Below are positions 33,702-42,661 of a stretch of 64,000 nt of DNA, in pieces (the first letter of the stretch is position 1; each line of letters begins with the position of its first letter). Origin of the DNA: an uncultured Prevotella sp. (lineage in GTDB: Bacteria; Bacteroidota; Bacteroidia; Bacteroidales; Bacteroidaceae). The position numbers were made by a program, and so were the translations under genes. Below the pieces are notes generated by a model that saw only the letters and a list, made by a program, of their open reading frames with translations, ran no database searches and was not told the origin of the DNA. The stretch spans positions 1 through 64,000 of the forward strand of contig CALUEY010000008.1 in NCBI GenBank assembly GCA_944319915.1, given 5' to 3'.

Positions 33702-35693
33702 ATGAAGAAGAAAGCATACCTCTCAGCCGCGCTTGCCGCCATGGCCGCTGCCGCAACGGCGCAAGACGCCATCTACACTGTGAACCCCGAGACAGGCTCG
33801 CTGGCCTCGGTAACCATCGAGGGCGACACCGCCAAGATGGACTGGACGCTGCGCACCGACGGCTCGCAGTACCCCTGGGTGACCGAAAAATACGGCTGGG
33901 GGCTGGGTTACCTCACCGCCAACGGGCAGCACCATGAGTGGTGCAAGCCCGAAGCCACAGGCAATGGCGGCGGAAACGCCACCTACAAAGCTGGCCCGGT
34001 GACCGTCAGCGTGAGCCGCGCCAAGGCCGGCGGGGGCTTCAGCGAGACATACACATTCACCAACGGCAGCTCGGCGGAGGTGCGCCTGACGGACATCGGC
34101 ATCTACACGCCCTTCAACGACAACTATCCCGACGCGCGGACTTGCATGACGCAGCGGTGCCACGCCCACGTCTGGACGGGCGGGAGCACAGCCTACGTAA
34201 GGGCGGTGCGCATGAGCGGGCGCGGCGACGGCCTCGGACTGGCGCTCACCGAGGGCCGCGTGTGGGACTACGACGTGTGGGAGCGCGGCCAGGACAAAGG
34301 CTCGTCTAACAACCGCGGCGTGATAGCCCTCTGCCCGCAAGACAAGGTTCTCGCCCCCGGCGAGAGCACGCGGGTGGGCTGGACGGTGTTCCGCTACGAC
34401 TCGGAGGTGGAGTTCAACGAGCGCGTCATGGCCCTTGGCGGAGCCATCGTTACCAGTCCGAAGTATGTCTACGAGGTAGGCGAGGTGGCCGAAGTGACCG
34501 CCATGACGAAGGGCGACGTGCAGACCAAGACGGTGAAGATAGAAAACCCGGGGCCGATGGACGTGCCGTTTGAGTACGCCCCGGGCAAGGTCACCTTTGC
34601 GCGGCTGCTCGGCGTAAGCTCCTACGAGGGGCTTATACAGAAGCGCATAGACTTCATCATCAGCCACCAGCAGATGAACGACACTGCCGACGCACGCTGC
34701 GGGGCATACATGGTGTACGACAACGAGACGCAGAAGATTTACCTCAACGACGACAGCCGCGCCAGCTCCGACACCGACGAGGGCCGCGAGCGCGTCGGCA
34801 TGGGCGTGCTCATTGCCCAATGGCAGGCCCTCCACCCGTCAGACCGCCAGCTGCAGTCGCTCCGGCGCTACGCCGCGTTCCTGCGCACGGAGCTGCAACG
34901 CGCCGACTACACCACGTTCTCGCGCGTGGGCCACGGCGGCAAGAACCGCGGATACAACTACCCCTGGATTGCCGACCTGTACTTCCGGATGTACAACCTG
35001 ACGGGCGACAAGCAGTATGCACGCGACGGCTACGGCACGATGCGCGCCTTCTTCCGCCACTTCGGCTACGGCTTCTACGCCATAGACATTCCCGTAACGC
35101 TTAGCCTGAAGACTCTGGCCGATGCCGGGATGGCCGCCGAGCGCGACACGCTGCTGGCCGACTACAAGGCCACGGCTGACGCATTCGCAAAGAACGGGCT
35201 TGACTTCCCGCGCCACGAGGTGAACTACGAGCAGAGCATCATAGGCCCGGCGGTGCAGTTCCTCTGCGAGATGAACCTTGCCACAAAGGACGAACGCTAC
35301 TTGGAATGCGCCCGGATGATGATGCCCGCGCTCGAAGCCTTCACCGCGCAGCAGCCCGCCTACAACATGAACGAGATTGCGCTGCGCCACTGGGACGGCT
35401 ACTGGTTCGGCAAGCACCAACTCTTCGGCGACACCTACCCGCACTACTGGAGCACCGTAAACGCCGCCACCTATTATTATTACGCAAAGTGTACGGGCGA
35501 CGAGTCGTACCAACGGCGGGCCGAAAACATCGTGCGCAACAATCTGTGCCAGTTCTTCGAGGACGGCTCGGCCAGCTGCGCGTTCGTCAACCCACGCATG
35601 GTGGACGGGCAGCGGGCGCACCGCTTCGACGCCTTCGCCAACGACCAGGACTGGGCTTTGGTCTGCTACCTGCTCGTAAACCACGGCATCTGA
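33702..35693 (+). CDS. Secreted alpha-helical barrel glycosidase-like protein
   Basis: This 663-residue protein has a signal peptide (about residues 1-20, ATAQ). Residues about 25-260 are a beta-sandwich-like region with many aromatic residues, and about 300-660 a helix-rich region with a repeated pattern (YNYPWIADLYFRMYNLTGD, YLECARMMMPALEAF, YWSTVNAATYYYYAKCTGD), as in (alpha/alpha)6-barrel glycosidases. I cannot assign a GH family. It heads an operon with a GH2 and a GH28 enzyme, which points to plant pectin side chains, so it probably acts on the same glycan. Catalytic residues are not assigned. Confidence 0.7.
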   Translation: MKKKAYLSAALAAMAAAATAQDAIYTVNPETGSLASVTIEGDTAKMDWTLRTDGSQYPWVTEKYGWGLGYLTANGQHHEWCKPEATGNGGGNATYKAGPVTVSVSRAKAGGGFSETYTFTNGSSAEVRLTDIGIYTPFNDNYPDARTCMTQRCHAHVWTGGSTAYVRAVRMSGRGDGLGLALTEGRVWDYDVWERGQDKGSSNNRGVIALCPQDKVLAPGESTRVGWTVFRYDSEVEFNERVMALGGAIVTSPKYVYEVGEVAEVTAMTKGDVQTKTVKIENPGPMDVPFEYAPGKVTFARLLGVSSYEGLIQKRIDFIISHQQMNDTADARCGAYMVYDNETQKIYLNDDSRASSDTDEGRERVGMGVLIAQWQALHPSDRQLQSLRRYAAFLRTELQRADYTTFSRVGHGGKNRGYNYPWIADLYFRMYNLTGDKQYARDGYGTMRAFFRHFGYGFYAIDIPVTLSLKTLADAGMAAERDTLLADYKATADAFAKNGLDFPRHEVNYEQSIIGPAVQFLCEMNLATKDERYLECARMMMPALEAFTAQQPAYNMNEIALRHWDGYWFGKHQLFGDTYPHYWSTVNAATYYYYAKCTGDESYQRRAENIVRNNLCQFFEDGSASCAFVNPRMVDGQRAHRFDAFANDQDWALVCYLLVNHGI

Positions 35694-35748
35694 AACCTAA
35701 GGCAAGCAAGAACAAACACCAACCAAACTCAAACAAGAAAACCGAATC

Positions 35749-38169
35749 GTGAAAGAAAAAATCCTTACCGCAATCATCGCCCTCACAGCCTGCCTCGCAG
35801 CAGCAGCCCGCGAGAAAGTGAACATCAACTTAGGGTGGAAGTTCATCCGTGAGAACGTGGCCATGGCGGAGGCTGCGCAGTTTGACGACAGCAAGTGGCA
35901 GACGGTAGACCTGCCCCACGACGCTGCCGTTTACCACGCCTTCCAGAAGGAGGGCGACGGCGCAAGCTCACGGGTCGGCTTCCTGCCCTTGGGCAGGGGA
36001 TGGTACCGCAAGCACATCAGCTACGACCCGTCGTGGCGCGGGCGGCGCGTGGTGCTTGAGTTTGAGGGCGTCTACCGCGATGCCCGCGTGTTCGTAAACG
36101 GCATTGCCTGCGGCGGCGAACACCCCAACGGCTACATCGACTTCGAGCACGACATAACCGATATGCTGCGCGAGGGCGACAACGTGGTGGCCGTGTCATA
36201 CGACAATACCTACAACAAAAGCTCGCGGTGGTACAACGGCGAGGGCATCAACCGCAACGTGTGGCTCCACGTGACAGACCCGCTGCACGTGGCGTGGAAC
36301 GGCACTTACGTCACCACGCCGAAGATTTCGGCCGACCGTGCGCTCGTGGCCATGGAGACGGCTGTGAGCAACGACGGGCGCGACTCGGTGCTCTGCCGCC
36401 TCGTGACCGACATCGTTGACCCGCAAGGGCGCACCGTGGCCACGCGCGAGGCCGCCGCACCGTTCGGCCCTGGCGAGACGTTCACCTTCCGGCAGGACAT
36501 CAGCGTGCCCCAGCCGCAGCTCTGGGACGTGGGCAAGGGCGTGCTCTACAAGGCCGTGAGCCGCGTGTTCCTCCTCTCGGGATACCATGCACCAACAGCC
36601 GGAGCAGTTCCGCCGGCTGCGCCGACAGACATCTACGAGACCACCTTCGGCATACGCGACATTGAGTTCAGCCCCGACAGCGGCCTGACCGTGAACGGGC
36701 GGCGCGTATATATCAACGGAGTGTGCCTGCACACCGACCTCGGCCCGCTCGGCACGGCCTCGTTCGACGCCGCCTGGGACCGCCGCCTCACGGCCATCAC
36801 GCGCGACATGGGCTGCAACGGCATCCGACTGTCGCACAACGCCTACCCGCGCTACGTGCTCGACTGGGCCGACCGCCACGGCGTGCTGGTCGTAGACGAG
36901 TTCTTCGACAAGTGGGAGGACAGCTTCTACGGGCGCGGGGCGAAGATGGGCAACCTCCACCTGCGCGACATCCGCACGCAGATGGAGCGCGACCGCAACC
37001 ATCCCTCGGTGATAATGTGGAGCGTGGGCAACGAGGTTTACCAGCAGATACAGGCCGACAAGACCCGCAAGGGCGGCGTGGAGATGCTGAAGATGCTCGT
37101 GGACCACACGCGCAAGATTGACCCATCGCGCAAAGTCACTTACAGCCAGTACCCCAACCGCTACGGCGACACGCGCGAGAAGAAGGACAAGGCCAGGTGG
37201 CTCGCAGCCGACCCGCACCAGTTTGAGTTCTACACCGACATCGTTTCCACTAACTACCTTGAGCGTTTCTGGGACGAAGACCACAAGAAGTACCCGCAAC
37301 TCATGTTCATGGCAGGCGAGCTTGCCGTGGGCGACTTGGGCTATAATTACTTCAACTACGACCACTCCTACCCCATCGGCCACTTCTACTGGGGCGGCAC
37401 CGACTACATAGGCGAGTCGTTCGGATGGCCGTCGAAGGGCTGGACGCGCGGCCTCGTGGACTTCACCAACCGCGTGAAGCCGCTCGGACAGAGCGTGCGC
37501 AGCTTCTACTGGCCGGAGCCTATGGTCAAGATAGTCACCCGCCCGGCCCAGGGGCAAGGCTCGCTCGTGTGGAACGACCTGAAGATGACGTGGATTCAGC
37601 TTGAGGAACACTGGAACTACAAGGCCGGGGACTCGCTCAAGGTGCAGGTGATGAGCAACTGCGACGAGACCGAACTGCTGCTCAACGGCCGCAGCCTTGG
37701 CCGCAAGAAGCTCCCGGCGGCAGGCACCCCGCCCGAACTGGTGTGGCCGCTGACGTTCGCTGAGGGCGAACTGAAGGCCGTGGGCTACCGCAACGGGCAG
37801 CCTGTGGCCGAAGAAGTGCTGCGCACGGCTGGCAAGCCGGCCCGCATAGTGACCACCTGCGACGCCGACACGCTCCGCGCCGACGGCCTGGACCTGGCTT
37901 ACATCGACTACGTGGTGCTCGACAAGGACGGCAACGTATGCCCAGTGAACGACCTGAAGCTCTCGTTCACGGTCAAGGGCAGCGGCACCAACGCTGGCGT
38001 GGCCAACGCCAACATGCTCAGCGACGAGCCGTGGCAGGCCGACAGCCGCTCCGCCTACCAGGGCCGCGCGCAGCTTATCATCCGCTCTAAGGCACAGCCC
38101 GGCACCATAAAAGTGACGGCAAAGGCCAAGGGAATGAAGGCAGTGGTAACGGAAATCGTAGTGAAATGA
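35749..38169 (+). CDS. Glycoside hydrolase family 2 (beta-galactosidase type)
   Basis: This 806-residue secreted enzyme has a signal peptide (1-19), then the GH2 sugar-binding domain (LGWKFIRENV, WQTVDLPHD, WYRKHI, about 25-190), an immunoglobulin-like domain (about 195-310), the TIM barrel (about 315-610) and C-terminal beta domains. The acid/base Glu is in MWSVGNEVYQQ near residue 428. The nucleophile Glu is probably in MAGELAVGD near 523. It starts with GTG at 35749; no ATG fits the signal peptide. It should cleave beta-linked galactose or a related sugar from a pectin chain; the exact sugar is not readable. Its stop overlaps the GH28 start (ATGA). Confidence 0.88.
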   Translation: MKEKILTAIIALTACLAAAAREKVNINLGWKFIRENVAMAEAAQFDDSKWQTVDLPHDAAVYHAFQKEGDGASSRVGFLPLGRGWYRKHISYDPSWRGRRVVLEFEGVYRDARVFVNGIACGGEHPNGYIDFEHDITDMLREGDNVVAVSYDNTYNKSSRWYNGEGINRNVWLHVTDPLHVAWNGTYVTTPKISADRALVAMETAVSNDGRDSVLCRLVTDIVDPQGRTVATREAAAPFGPGETFTFRQDISVPQPQLWDVGKGVLYKAVSRVFLLSGYHAPTAGAVPPAAPTDIYETTFGIRDIEFSPDSGLTVNGRRVYINGVCLHTDLGPLGTASFDAAWDRRLTAITRDMGCNGIRLSHNAYPRYVLDWADRHGVLVVDEFFDKWEDSFYGRGAKMGNLHLRDIRTQMERDRNHPSVIMWSVGNEVYQQIQADKTRKGGVEMLKMLVDHTRKIDPSRKVTYSQYPNRYGDTREKKDKARWLAADPHQFEFYTDIVSTNYLERFWDEDHKKYPQLMFMAGELAVGDLGYNYFNYDHSYPIGHFYWGGTDYIGESFGWPSKGWTRGLVDFTNRVKPLGQSVRSFYWPEPMVKIVTRPAQGQGSLVWNDLKMTWIQLEEHWNYKAGDSLKVQVMSNCDETELLLNGRSLGRKKLPAAGTPPELVWPLTFAEGELKAVGYRNGQPVAEEVLRTAGKPARIVTTCDADTLRADGLDLAYIDYVVLDKDGNVCPVNDLKLSFTVKGSGTNAGVANANMLSDEPWQADSRSAYQGRAQLIIRSKAQPGTIKVTAKAKGMKAVVTEIVVK

Positions 38170-39530
38170 AACCTTACTTGAAAAAATACGCTGCCAAATA
38201 TGTGGCATGGCTGCTGGCAACGGCGTTGCCGGCAGCCTGCCCGGCAACGCTCATGGCACAGCTGCCGGAAGCCATCGAGCCGATAGAAGCGCCGTTCGAT
38301 ATGCCGCAGATGGCACGCCCGGAGTTCCCCGACCACACGCTGAGCATTGCCAAGACTGGCGCGAAGCAGGGCAAACTATCGACCAAAGCCATACAAAAAG
38401 CCATCGACCGCACCGCAGCGATGGGCGGAGGAACTGTAATTGTGCCTGCGGGAAAGTGGCTCACGGGGCGCATAGAGCTCAAAAGCAACGTCAACCTGCG
38501 CATCGACGAGGGCGCAGAACTGCACTTCAGCGGGCAGGTTGAGGACTACCTTCCCGCCGTGCCGACCCGCAATGAGGGCGTAGACATTATCTCCACGGGC
38601 GCAATGGTCTATGCCAACGGCGCGAAGAACATAGCCATTACGGGCAAAGGCCGTCTCGTAGCCCCACGGCGCGACTGCCAACTGATGCGCCGCGCCATCG
38701 GCGGGATAAGCGACTCAGTGGAGCAAATGCCACTGGCAGAGCGTGTGTTCGACGGGCGCGGAGGGGCGAAAGTGTTCCTCCCGGCATTCTTCGGGCCGAT
38801 AAACTGCGAGCAGATATTGGTCGAAGGCGTCACGTTTGAGCGCAGCCTGTTCTGGAACATCGTTCCCGTATACTGCCGCAACATCATCATTCGCGGCGTG
38901 ACGGTGAACAGCCATGGCCACGGGCGCACCGACGGCATAGACTTAGACTCGTCGGCCGACGCCCTCATAGAGTACACCACGCTCGACTGCGGCGACGATT
39001 GCTTCACGCTGAAGGCAGGCCGCGGCAACGACGGAGTGGACCGGGCGCGGCCCACGGAGAACGTGGTAATACGCCACTGCCGGGTGAAGCGCGGCGTGGG
39101 AGGGCTGACCATAGGCAGCGAAACGGCAGGAGGCATACGCAACGTGTATGCCTGCGACGTGGTGATGGAAGCCCCGCGCTACCCCATATACATGAAGACG
39201 AGGAGGCCGCGCGGGGGCGGATGCGAGAACATAACGCTCGAACGGCTGCACATAAAGTCGTGTGCAGGCACGGCAATACAGTTCGACATGCTCGGCTCAC
39301 GCCGCTGGGTGGGCAGCCTTGCCGACCGCCTGCCCGCCCGCCCCGTGGGCAAGCTCACGCCGAAATTCGCCGACATAACGTTCAAGGATGTCACAATCGA
39401 CAGCTGCCGCACGCTCATCAGCGCCAAAGGCCTGCCCGAGCAGCCCATAGAAAACCTGAAGCTCTGCAACGTTAAAGCCCCCACCACGCGCATGACGTTT
39501 CAAGACGTAGGCACGATAACGATTGAATGA
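38166..39530 (+). CDS. Glycoside hydrolase family 28 (polygalacturonase type)
   Basis: This 454-residue secreted enzyme has a signal peptide (about 1-32, ATLMAQ) and a right-handed parallel beta-helix. The GH28 catalytic acids are visible: TDGIDLDSS near residue 257 and the pair in CGDDCF near 277. The usual GHG motif is replaced by IGSETAGG and the RIK motif by YMKTRRP, a pattern seen in exo-acting and rhamnogalacturonan-type members. It should cut uronic-acid links in pectin. Its start overlaps the GH2 stop by four bases, so the two enzymes are made together. SusC/SusD genes are not in the window. Confidence 0.9.
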   Translation: MKPYLKKYAAKYVAWLLATALPAACPATLMAQLPEAIEPIEAPFDMPQMARPEFPDHTLSIAKTGAKQGKLSTKAIQKAIDRTAAMGGGTVIVPAGKWLTGRIELKSNVNLRIDEGAELHFSGQVEDYLPAVPTRNEGVDIISTGAMVYANGAKNIAITGKGRLVAPRRDCQLMRRAIGGISDSVEQMPLAERVFDGRGGAKVFLPAFFGPINCEQILVEGVTFERSLFWNIVPVYCRNIIIRGVTVNSHGHGRTDGIDLDSSADALIEYTTLDCGDDCFTLKAGRGNDGVDRARPTENVVIRHCRVKRGVGGLTIGSETAGGIRNVYACDVVMEAPRYPIYMKTRRPRGGGCENITLERLHIKSCAGTAIQFDMLGSRRWVGSLADRLPARPVGKLTPKFADITFKDVTIDSCRTLISAKGLPEQPIENLKLCNVKAPTTRMTFQDVGTITIE

Positions 39531-39584
39531 AGAACCAAGGATGCCCACGGCGGCATCCACTGCCCCGTGCGCCTCATCAACACT

Positions 39585-39617
39585 GGCCCCGGCTGCATCC
39601 CACCACGCACCGGGGCC
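39585..39617. terminator. GC-rich hairpin after GH28
   Basis: GGCCCCGG (39585-39592) pairs with CCGGGGCC (39610-39617), 54 bases after the GH28 stop. No T run follows, so it may end transcription only weakly. Confidence 0.4.
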
Positions 39618-39748
39618 TGCCGCAGAACTGAAGAAAGGGCGCAAACACACATACAAACATAGAGCGCGAGAGCGGCGGACTTACGCTCGCTGACGAATGC
39701 GACCTGACGCGGGAGTGACCGCCAGCAGGACTACAATGCCTCTCAAAC

Positions 39749-39803
39749 CATTGCGCGCAAAGGCGGGATGCCGGCAAACCGGCGCCCGCCTTTGCGCGCA
39801 ATG
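39749..39803. repeat. Perfect 19-bp inverted repeat between convergent genes
   Basis: CATTGCGCGCAAAGGCGGG (39749-39767) is the exact reverse complement of 39785-39803, with an inner GCCGG-CAAA-CCGGC hairpin, so the whole element folds as one long hairpin. It lies between the GH28 and DedA genes, which converge. It may be a two-way terminator or a small palindromic mobile element. Confidence 0.75.
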
Positions 39804-39849
39804 TATCACTTTGCACTGTGGCAGCCTTGAGAGCGGCCACGCAAGGCCC

Positions 39850-40500
39850 TCACTCGCCCTTCTTCAGCTTGGCGCGCACAACCTCTATTATGGCAGGCAG
39901 CAGCGATATTACGATGATTGCCACGATGAGCAGCTTGAGGTTCTGCTGCACGAAGGGCTGGTTGCCGAAGAAGTAGCCCGTGAAGCAGAAGAGGCAAACC
40001 CACAGGGCGGCCCCCGTCACGTTGTACATCATGAAGTAATAGTAGTGCATCTTGCCCATTCCGGCCACGAAGGGGGCAAACGTCCTCACTATCGGAACGA
40101 AGCGGGCCAGTATTATCGTCTTGCCGCCATACTTGCGGAAAAAAGCGTGGGTCTTGTCCAAATAAGCCTGCTTGAATATCTTCGAGTTGGGGTTGCTGAA
40201 CAGCTTCCGCCCGAAGAAGTGGCCTATCATGTAGTTGCACGAGTCGCCCAGCACTGCGGCGGCAAACACTATGAGCACGAGCCACCATATATGCAGCGGC
40301 ATGTCGGGCAGGGCCGTGATGGCACCGGCCACGAAGAGTAGCGAGTCGCCGGGCAGGAAGGGCGTCACGACGAGGCCAGTCTCGCAGAAGATGATTACGA
40401 ACAATATGGCATACGTCCACATGTGGTAGTCCTGCACAAGCTCTATCATGTGCTTGTCGATGTGCAGGACGAAATCAATCAAAAACTGAATAATATCCAT
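39850..40500 (-). CDS. DedA family membrane protein
   Basis: This 216-residue membrane protein matches the DedA/SNARE-associated family. It has [14 protein letters not shown], the FGRKLF segment and the [19 protein letters not shown] signature, with about five membrane helices. DedA proteins help flip or carry phospholipids or undecaprenyl phosphate and support membrane-potential homeostasis. The C-terminal helix ends in a basic tail (RAKLKKGE). A -7-like box TAATTTTG on the minus strand lies at 40576-40583. Confidence 0.92.
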   Translation of the reverse strand: MDIIQFLIDFVLHIDKHMIELVQDYHMWTYAILFVIIFCETGLVVTPFLPGDSLLFVAGAITALPDMPLHIWWLVLIVFAAAVLGDSCNYMIGHFFGRKLFSNPNSKIFKQAYLDKTHAFFRKYGGKTIILARFVPIVRTFAPFVAGMGKMHYYYFMMYNVTGAALWVCLFCFTGYFFGNQPFVQQNLKLLIVAIIVISLLPAIIEVVRAKLKKGE

Positions 40501-40583
40501 TTCAATATATATTTTCCGGAAATATCAACGCAGTAAGGCGCGGCACGCCACGAGGGCAGCTGCCACCAACGGGTGCAAAATTA

Positions 40584-41115
40584 GTCATTTCCGCCGAACA
40601 AGCCTACCAAATGGAGCCTAAAAATGCTGCCGCGCGCACGTTTTTTAATATGTCGTTGCGTTTTTTCGCTTTCATTGCAGACTGCACAAGCCCCACCAGC
40701 CGCCTCAGCAAGAACAGCATCACGCGGCTGCCCACGCAGGCAGGCCGATGGCACCACCATGCGCCCCCAGCCTCAAGCCGCACGGGGCGCAGTCCTTTTT
40801 GGCATAACCACACAAATAAAAACGGCCCGACGTGGCGATTTGTAAAATAAACTAACTACTTTTGCAATGCCTTAGGCATTTACGACGCTCTCCAACCCCC
40901 AAACGGCCGTTAGAGCCCAAAACGAGTCCTGCATATTGCCATGCATGCCGGCAACCGCCTTTGCCTAAGGCGCAGCGGGCCACGCAGAGGCAAAGAGACC
41001 AGCAGAACGGCCCGAGCCTCAGCCCGCATGCATAGGCCAGCAACGCGCCACCTGCCTTGCGCCCATGCCCAACGGCAGTAACAAATGCTTACAAACGCGC
41101 GTCCCGGGCAGCCCT
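40584..41115. other. Intergenic, no gene seen
   Basis: This long gap between divergent DedA and methyltransferase genes shows no supported coding region. It has a TACTTTTG -7-like box at 40857-40864 with only a 14-nt gap to TTTG, and short palindromes (GCCTTAGGC near 40867-40876, GCCTAAGGC near 40966). It leads into repeat array B. Confidence 0.5.
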
Positions 41116-41247
41116 ACGTACCCATCGGGAATGCAAAACAGGCCGTTTGGCACCGCGTAACGGCCCGTTTGGCACCGCAATACAGGCCGTTTCAGGAGGC
41201 CAAACGGGGCTTTTCACAACACTCTGAGGCACAGGCGGTTGCGAGAA
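41116..41247 (+). repeat. 22-bp periodic repeat array B
   Basis: Unit starts at 41116, 41138, 41160, 41182 and 41204 are 22 bp apart, with the core ACnGGCCGTTT in the middle three (ACAGGCCGTTT, ACGGCCCGTTT, ACAGGCCGTTT). A unit at 41225-41246 (TGAGGCACAGGCGGTTGCGA) resembles the unit that opens arrays A and C, but here it closes the array. Confidence 0.78.
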
Positions 41248-41314
41248 CGGGCGCAAACGTGGGGAAATATTTACAAAACCTATGCGGCAGGATGCCGCTG
41301 CACAACATACAAAC

Positions 41315-42148
41315 ATGCCTATAATAAACATAACATCGCTTGAGGACGAAGGCTTAAAGGTGTTCAGCTCACTGACCGAAGCCCAGCTGAGAACGAGCAA
41401 GGACGCGGCCGAGGGCATCTTCATAGCCGAAAGCCCCAAGGTAATACGCGTGGCCCTCGCCGCCGGCTACGAGCCGCTGGCACTGCTCTGCGAGCGCAAG
41501 CACATAACGGGCGACGCCAAAGACATAGTGGAAAGGTGCGCGGGCATACCCGTATACACCGGCGGGCGCGAGCTGCTGGCGCAGCTCACGGGATACGTGC
41601 TCACGCGGGGCGTGCTCTGCGCCATGCGCCGCAAGGCCGCGCCGGGCGTGGAGGAGGTGTGCCGTGGGGCGCGCCGCGTGGTGGTGATAAAGGGAGTGGT
41701 TGACACGACTAACATCGGGGCGATATTCCGCTCGGCCGCCGCACTGGGCATAGACGCCGTGCTGCTCACGCGCGACTCGTGCGACCCGCTCAACCGCCGT
41801 GCCGTGCGAGTGTCGATGGGCAGCGTGTTCCTCGTGCCGTGGACGTGGTTCGACGCGCCCATAGACCACCTGCGCAACCTCGGCTTCAGCACGGTGGCCA
41901 TGGCACTTACTGACAACTCGGTGCCGATAGACCACCCCGCGCTCGCCGCCGAGCCGCGACTGGCCATTGTGATGGGAACGGAGGGCGACGGACTGCCCGC
42001 CGAAGCGATAGCCGCCGCCGACTACGTGGCGCGCATACCCATGGCCCACGGCGTAGACTCGCTCAACGTGGCGGCTGCCGCCGCCGTGGCTTTCTGGCAA
42101 CTGCGGGCCGGCCGCAACCTGCCGCAACAACCAGCTGCAAACCATTAA
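41315..42148 (+). CDS. TrmH/SpoU family RNA methyltransferase
   Basis: This 277-residue enzyme methylates ribose 2'-OH groups of tRNA or rRNA with AdoMet. Residues about 1-105 are a substrate-binding domain. The SpoU domain (about 115-277) shows the three family motifs: KGVVDTTNIGAIFRSAAALG, IVMGTEGDGLP and IPMAHGVDSLNVAAAAAV, which form the knot that binds AdoMet. The target nucleotide cannot be read from the sequence. I chose the ATG at 41315 (MPIINITS). It is followed 14 bases later by an unknown gene, likely in one operon. Confidence 0.92.
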   Translation: MPIINITSLEDEGLKVFSSLTEAQLRTSKDAAEGIFIAESPKVIRVALAAGYEPLALLCERKHITGDAKDIVERCAGIPVYTGGRELLAQLTGYVLTRGVLCAMRRKAAPGVEEVCRGARRVVVIKGVVDTTNIGAIFRSAAALGIDAVLLTRDSCDPLNRRAVRVSMGSVFLVPWTWFDAPIDHLRNLGFSTVAMALTDNSVPIDHPALAAEPRLAIVMGTEGDGLPAEAIAAADYVARIPMAHGVDSLNVAAAAAVAFWQLRAGRNLPQQPAANH

Positions 42149-42162
42149 GTCCAAGACCACAG

Positions 42163-42561
42163 ATGCTGCAATCAGACTACATACTGCGACTGATACACGA
42201 GTTCCTAAAGGCTCTCCACCGCTACCTCAACAAGGACGAGGGCCGGCGGGGCGACGAGCTTACACACCTGTACAACGAATACCTTGGCCCTGCCGACTTC
42301 TTCCGCACGGCACCGATGGACGACGTGATGGACTCCTTCAGCCGATACCCCGAAAATGAGCGGCTGCAACGCATGGAGATGCTGGCCGAACTGTACTACG
42401 CCGATGCCAACGAAACCACCGGCGCGCTCGGCAACGAGCTTATGAGGCGGGCACTCGCGCTCTTCGACTTCATCGACCGCCACGACCGTACTCTCAACTT
42501 GAGCCGCAAGGCCAAGATGGCCGCCATGAGGCGGAAGCTCGCAGGCCACCTTGAAAGCTGA
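42163..42561 (+). CDS. Hypothetical helical protein
   Basis: This 132-residue protein seems entirely alpha-helical, with no signal peptide or membrane segment. It starts QSDYILRLIHEFLKALHRYL and has TPR-like features (ERLQRMEMLAELYYADANE, LGNELMRRALALFDFID), so it might be a small repeat protein that binds another protein. I do not recognise the family with certainty. It lies 14 bases after the RNA methyltransferase and is probably cotranscribed. A perfect 11-bp hairpin follows the stop directly. Confidence 0.75.
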   Translation: MLQSDYILRLIHEFLKALHRYLNKDEGRRGDELTHLYNEYLGPADFFRTAPMDDVMDSFSRYPENERLQRMEMLAELYYADANETTGALGNELMRRALALFDFIDRHDRTLNLSRKAKMAAMRRKLAGHLES

Positions 42562-42589
42562 GGGGCAGCCTGCCCAAGCAGGCTGCCCC
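42562..42589. terminator. GC-rich hairpin between convergent genes
   Basis: GGGGCAGCCTG (42562-42572) is the exact reverse complement of CAGGCTGCCCC (42579-42589), loop CCCAAG. It begins at the base after the stop of the upstream gene. No T run follows. A second hairpin (GCCCCGG with CCGGGGC, 42601-42621) lies next to it. Confidence 0.55.
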
Positions 42590-42661
42590 ATGGCAAGCAA
42601 GCCCCGGCAACCCACCGGGGCGGCACCCTCGCGCCAGCTGGTGATTCGCGAGAGGGGCCTT

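Noticed and set aside
36196..38247. 683-codon minus-strand reading frame
   Set aside because: It lies fully antisense to the well-supported GH2 gene and has no recognisable domain.
40857..40876. Promoter and small gene in the 40.6-41.1 kb gap
   Set aside because: The TAnnTTTG box has a 14-nt gap to its partner, too short, and no protein-like frame follows.
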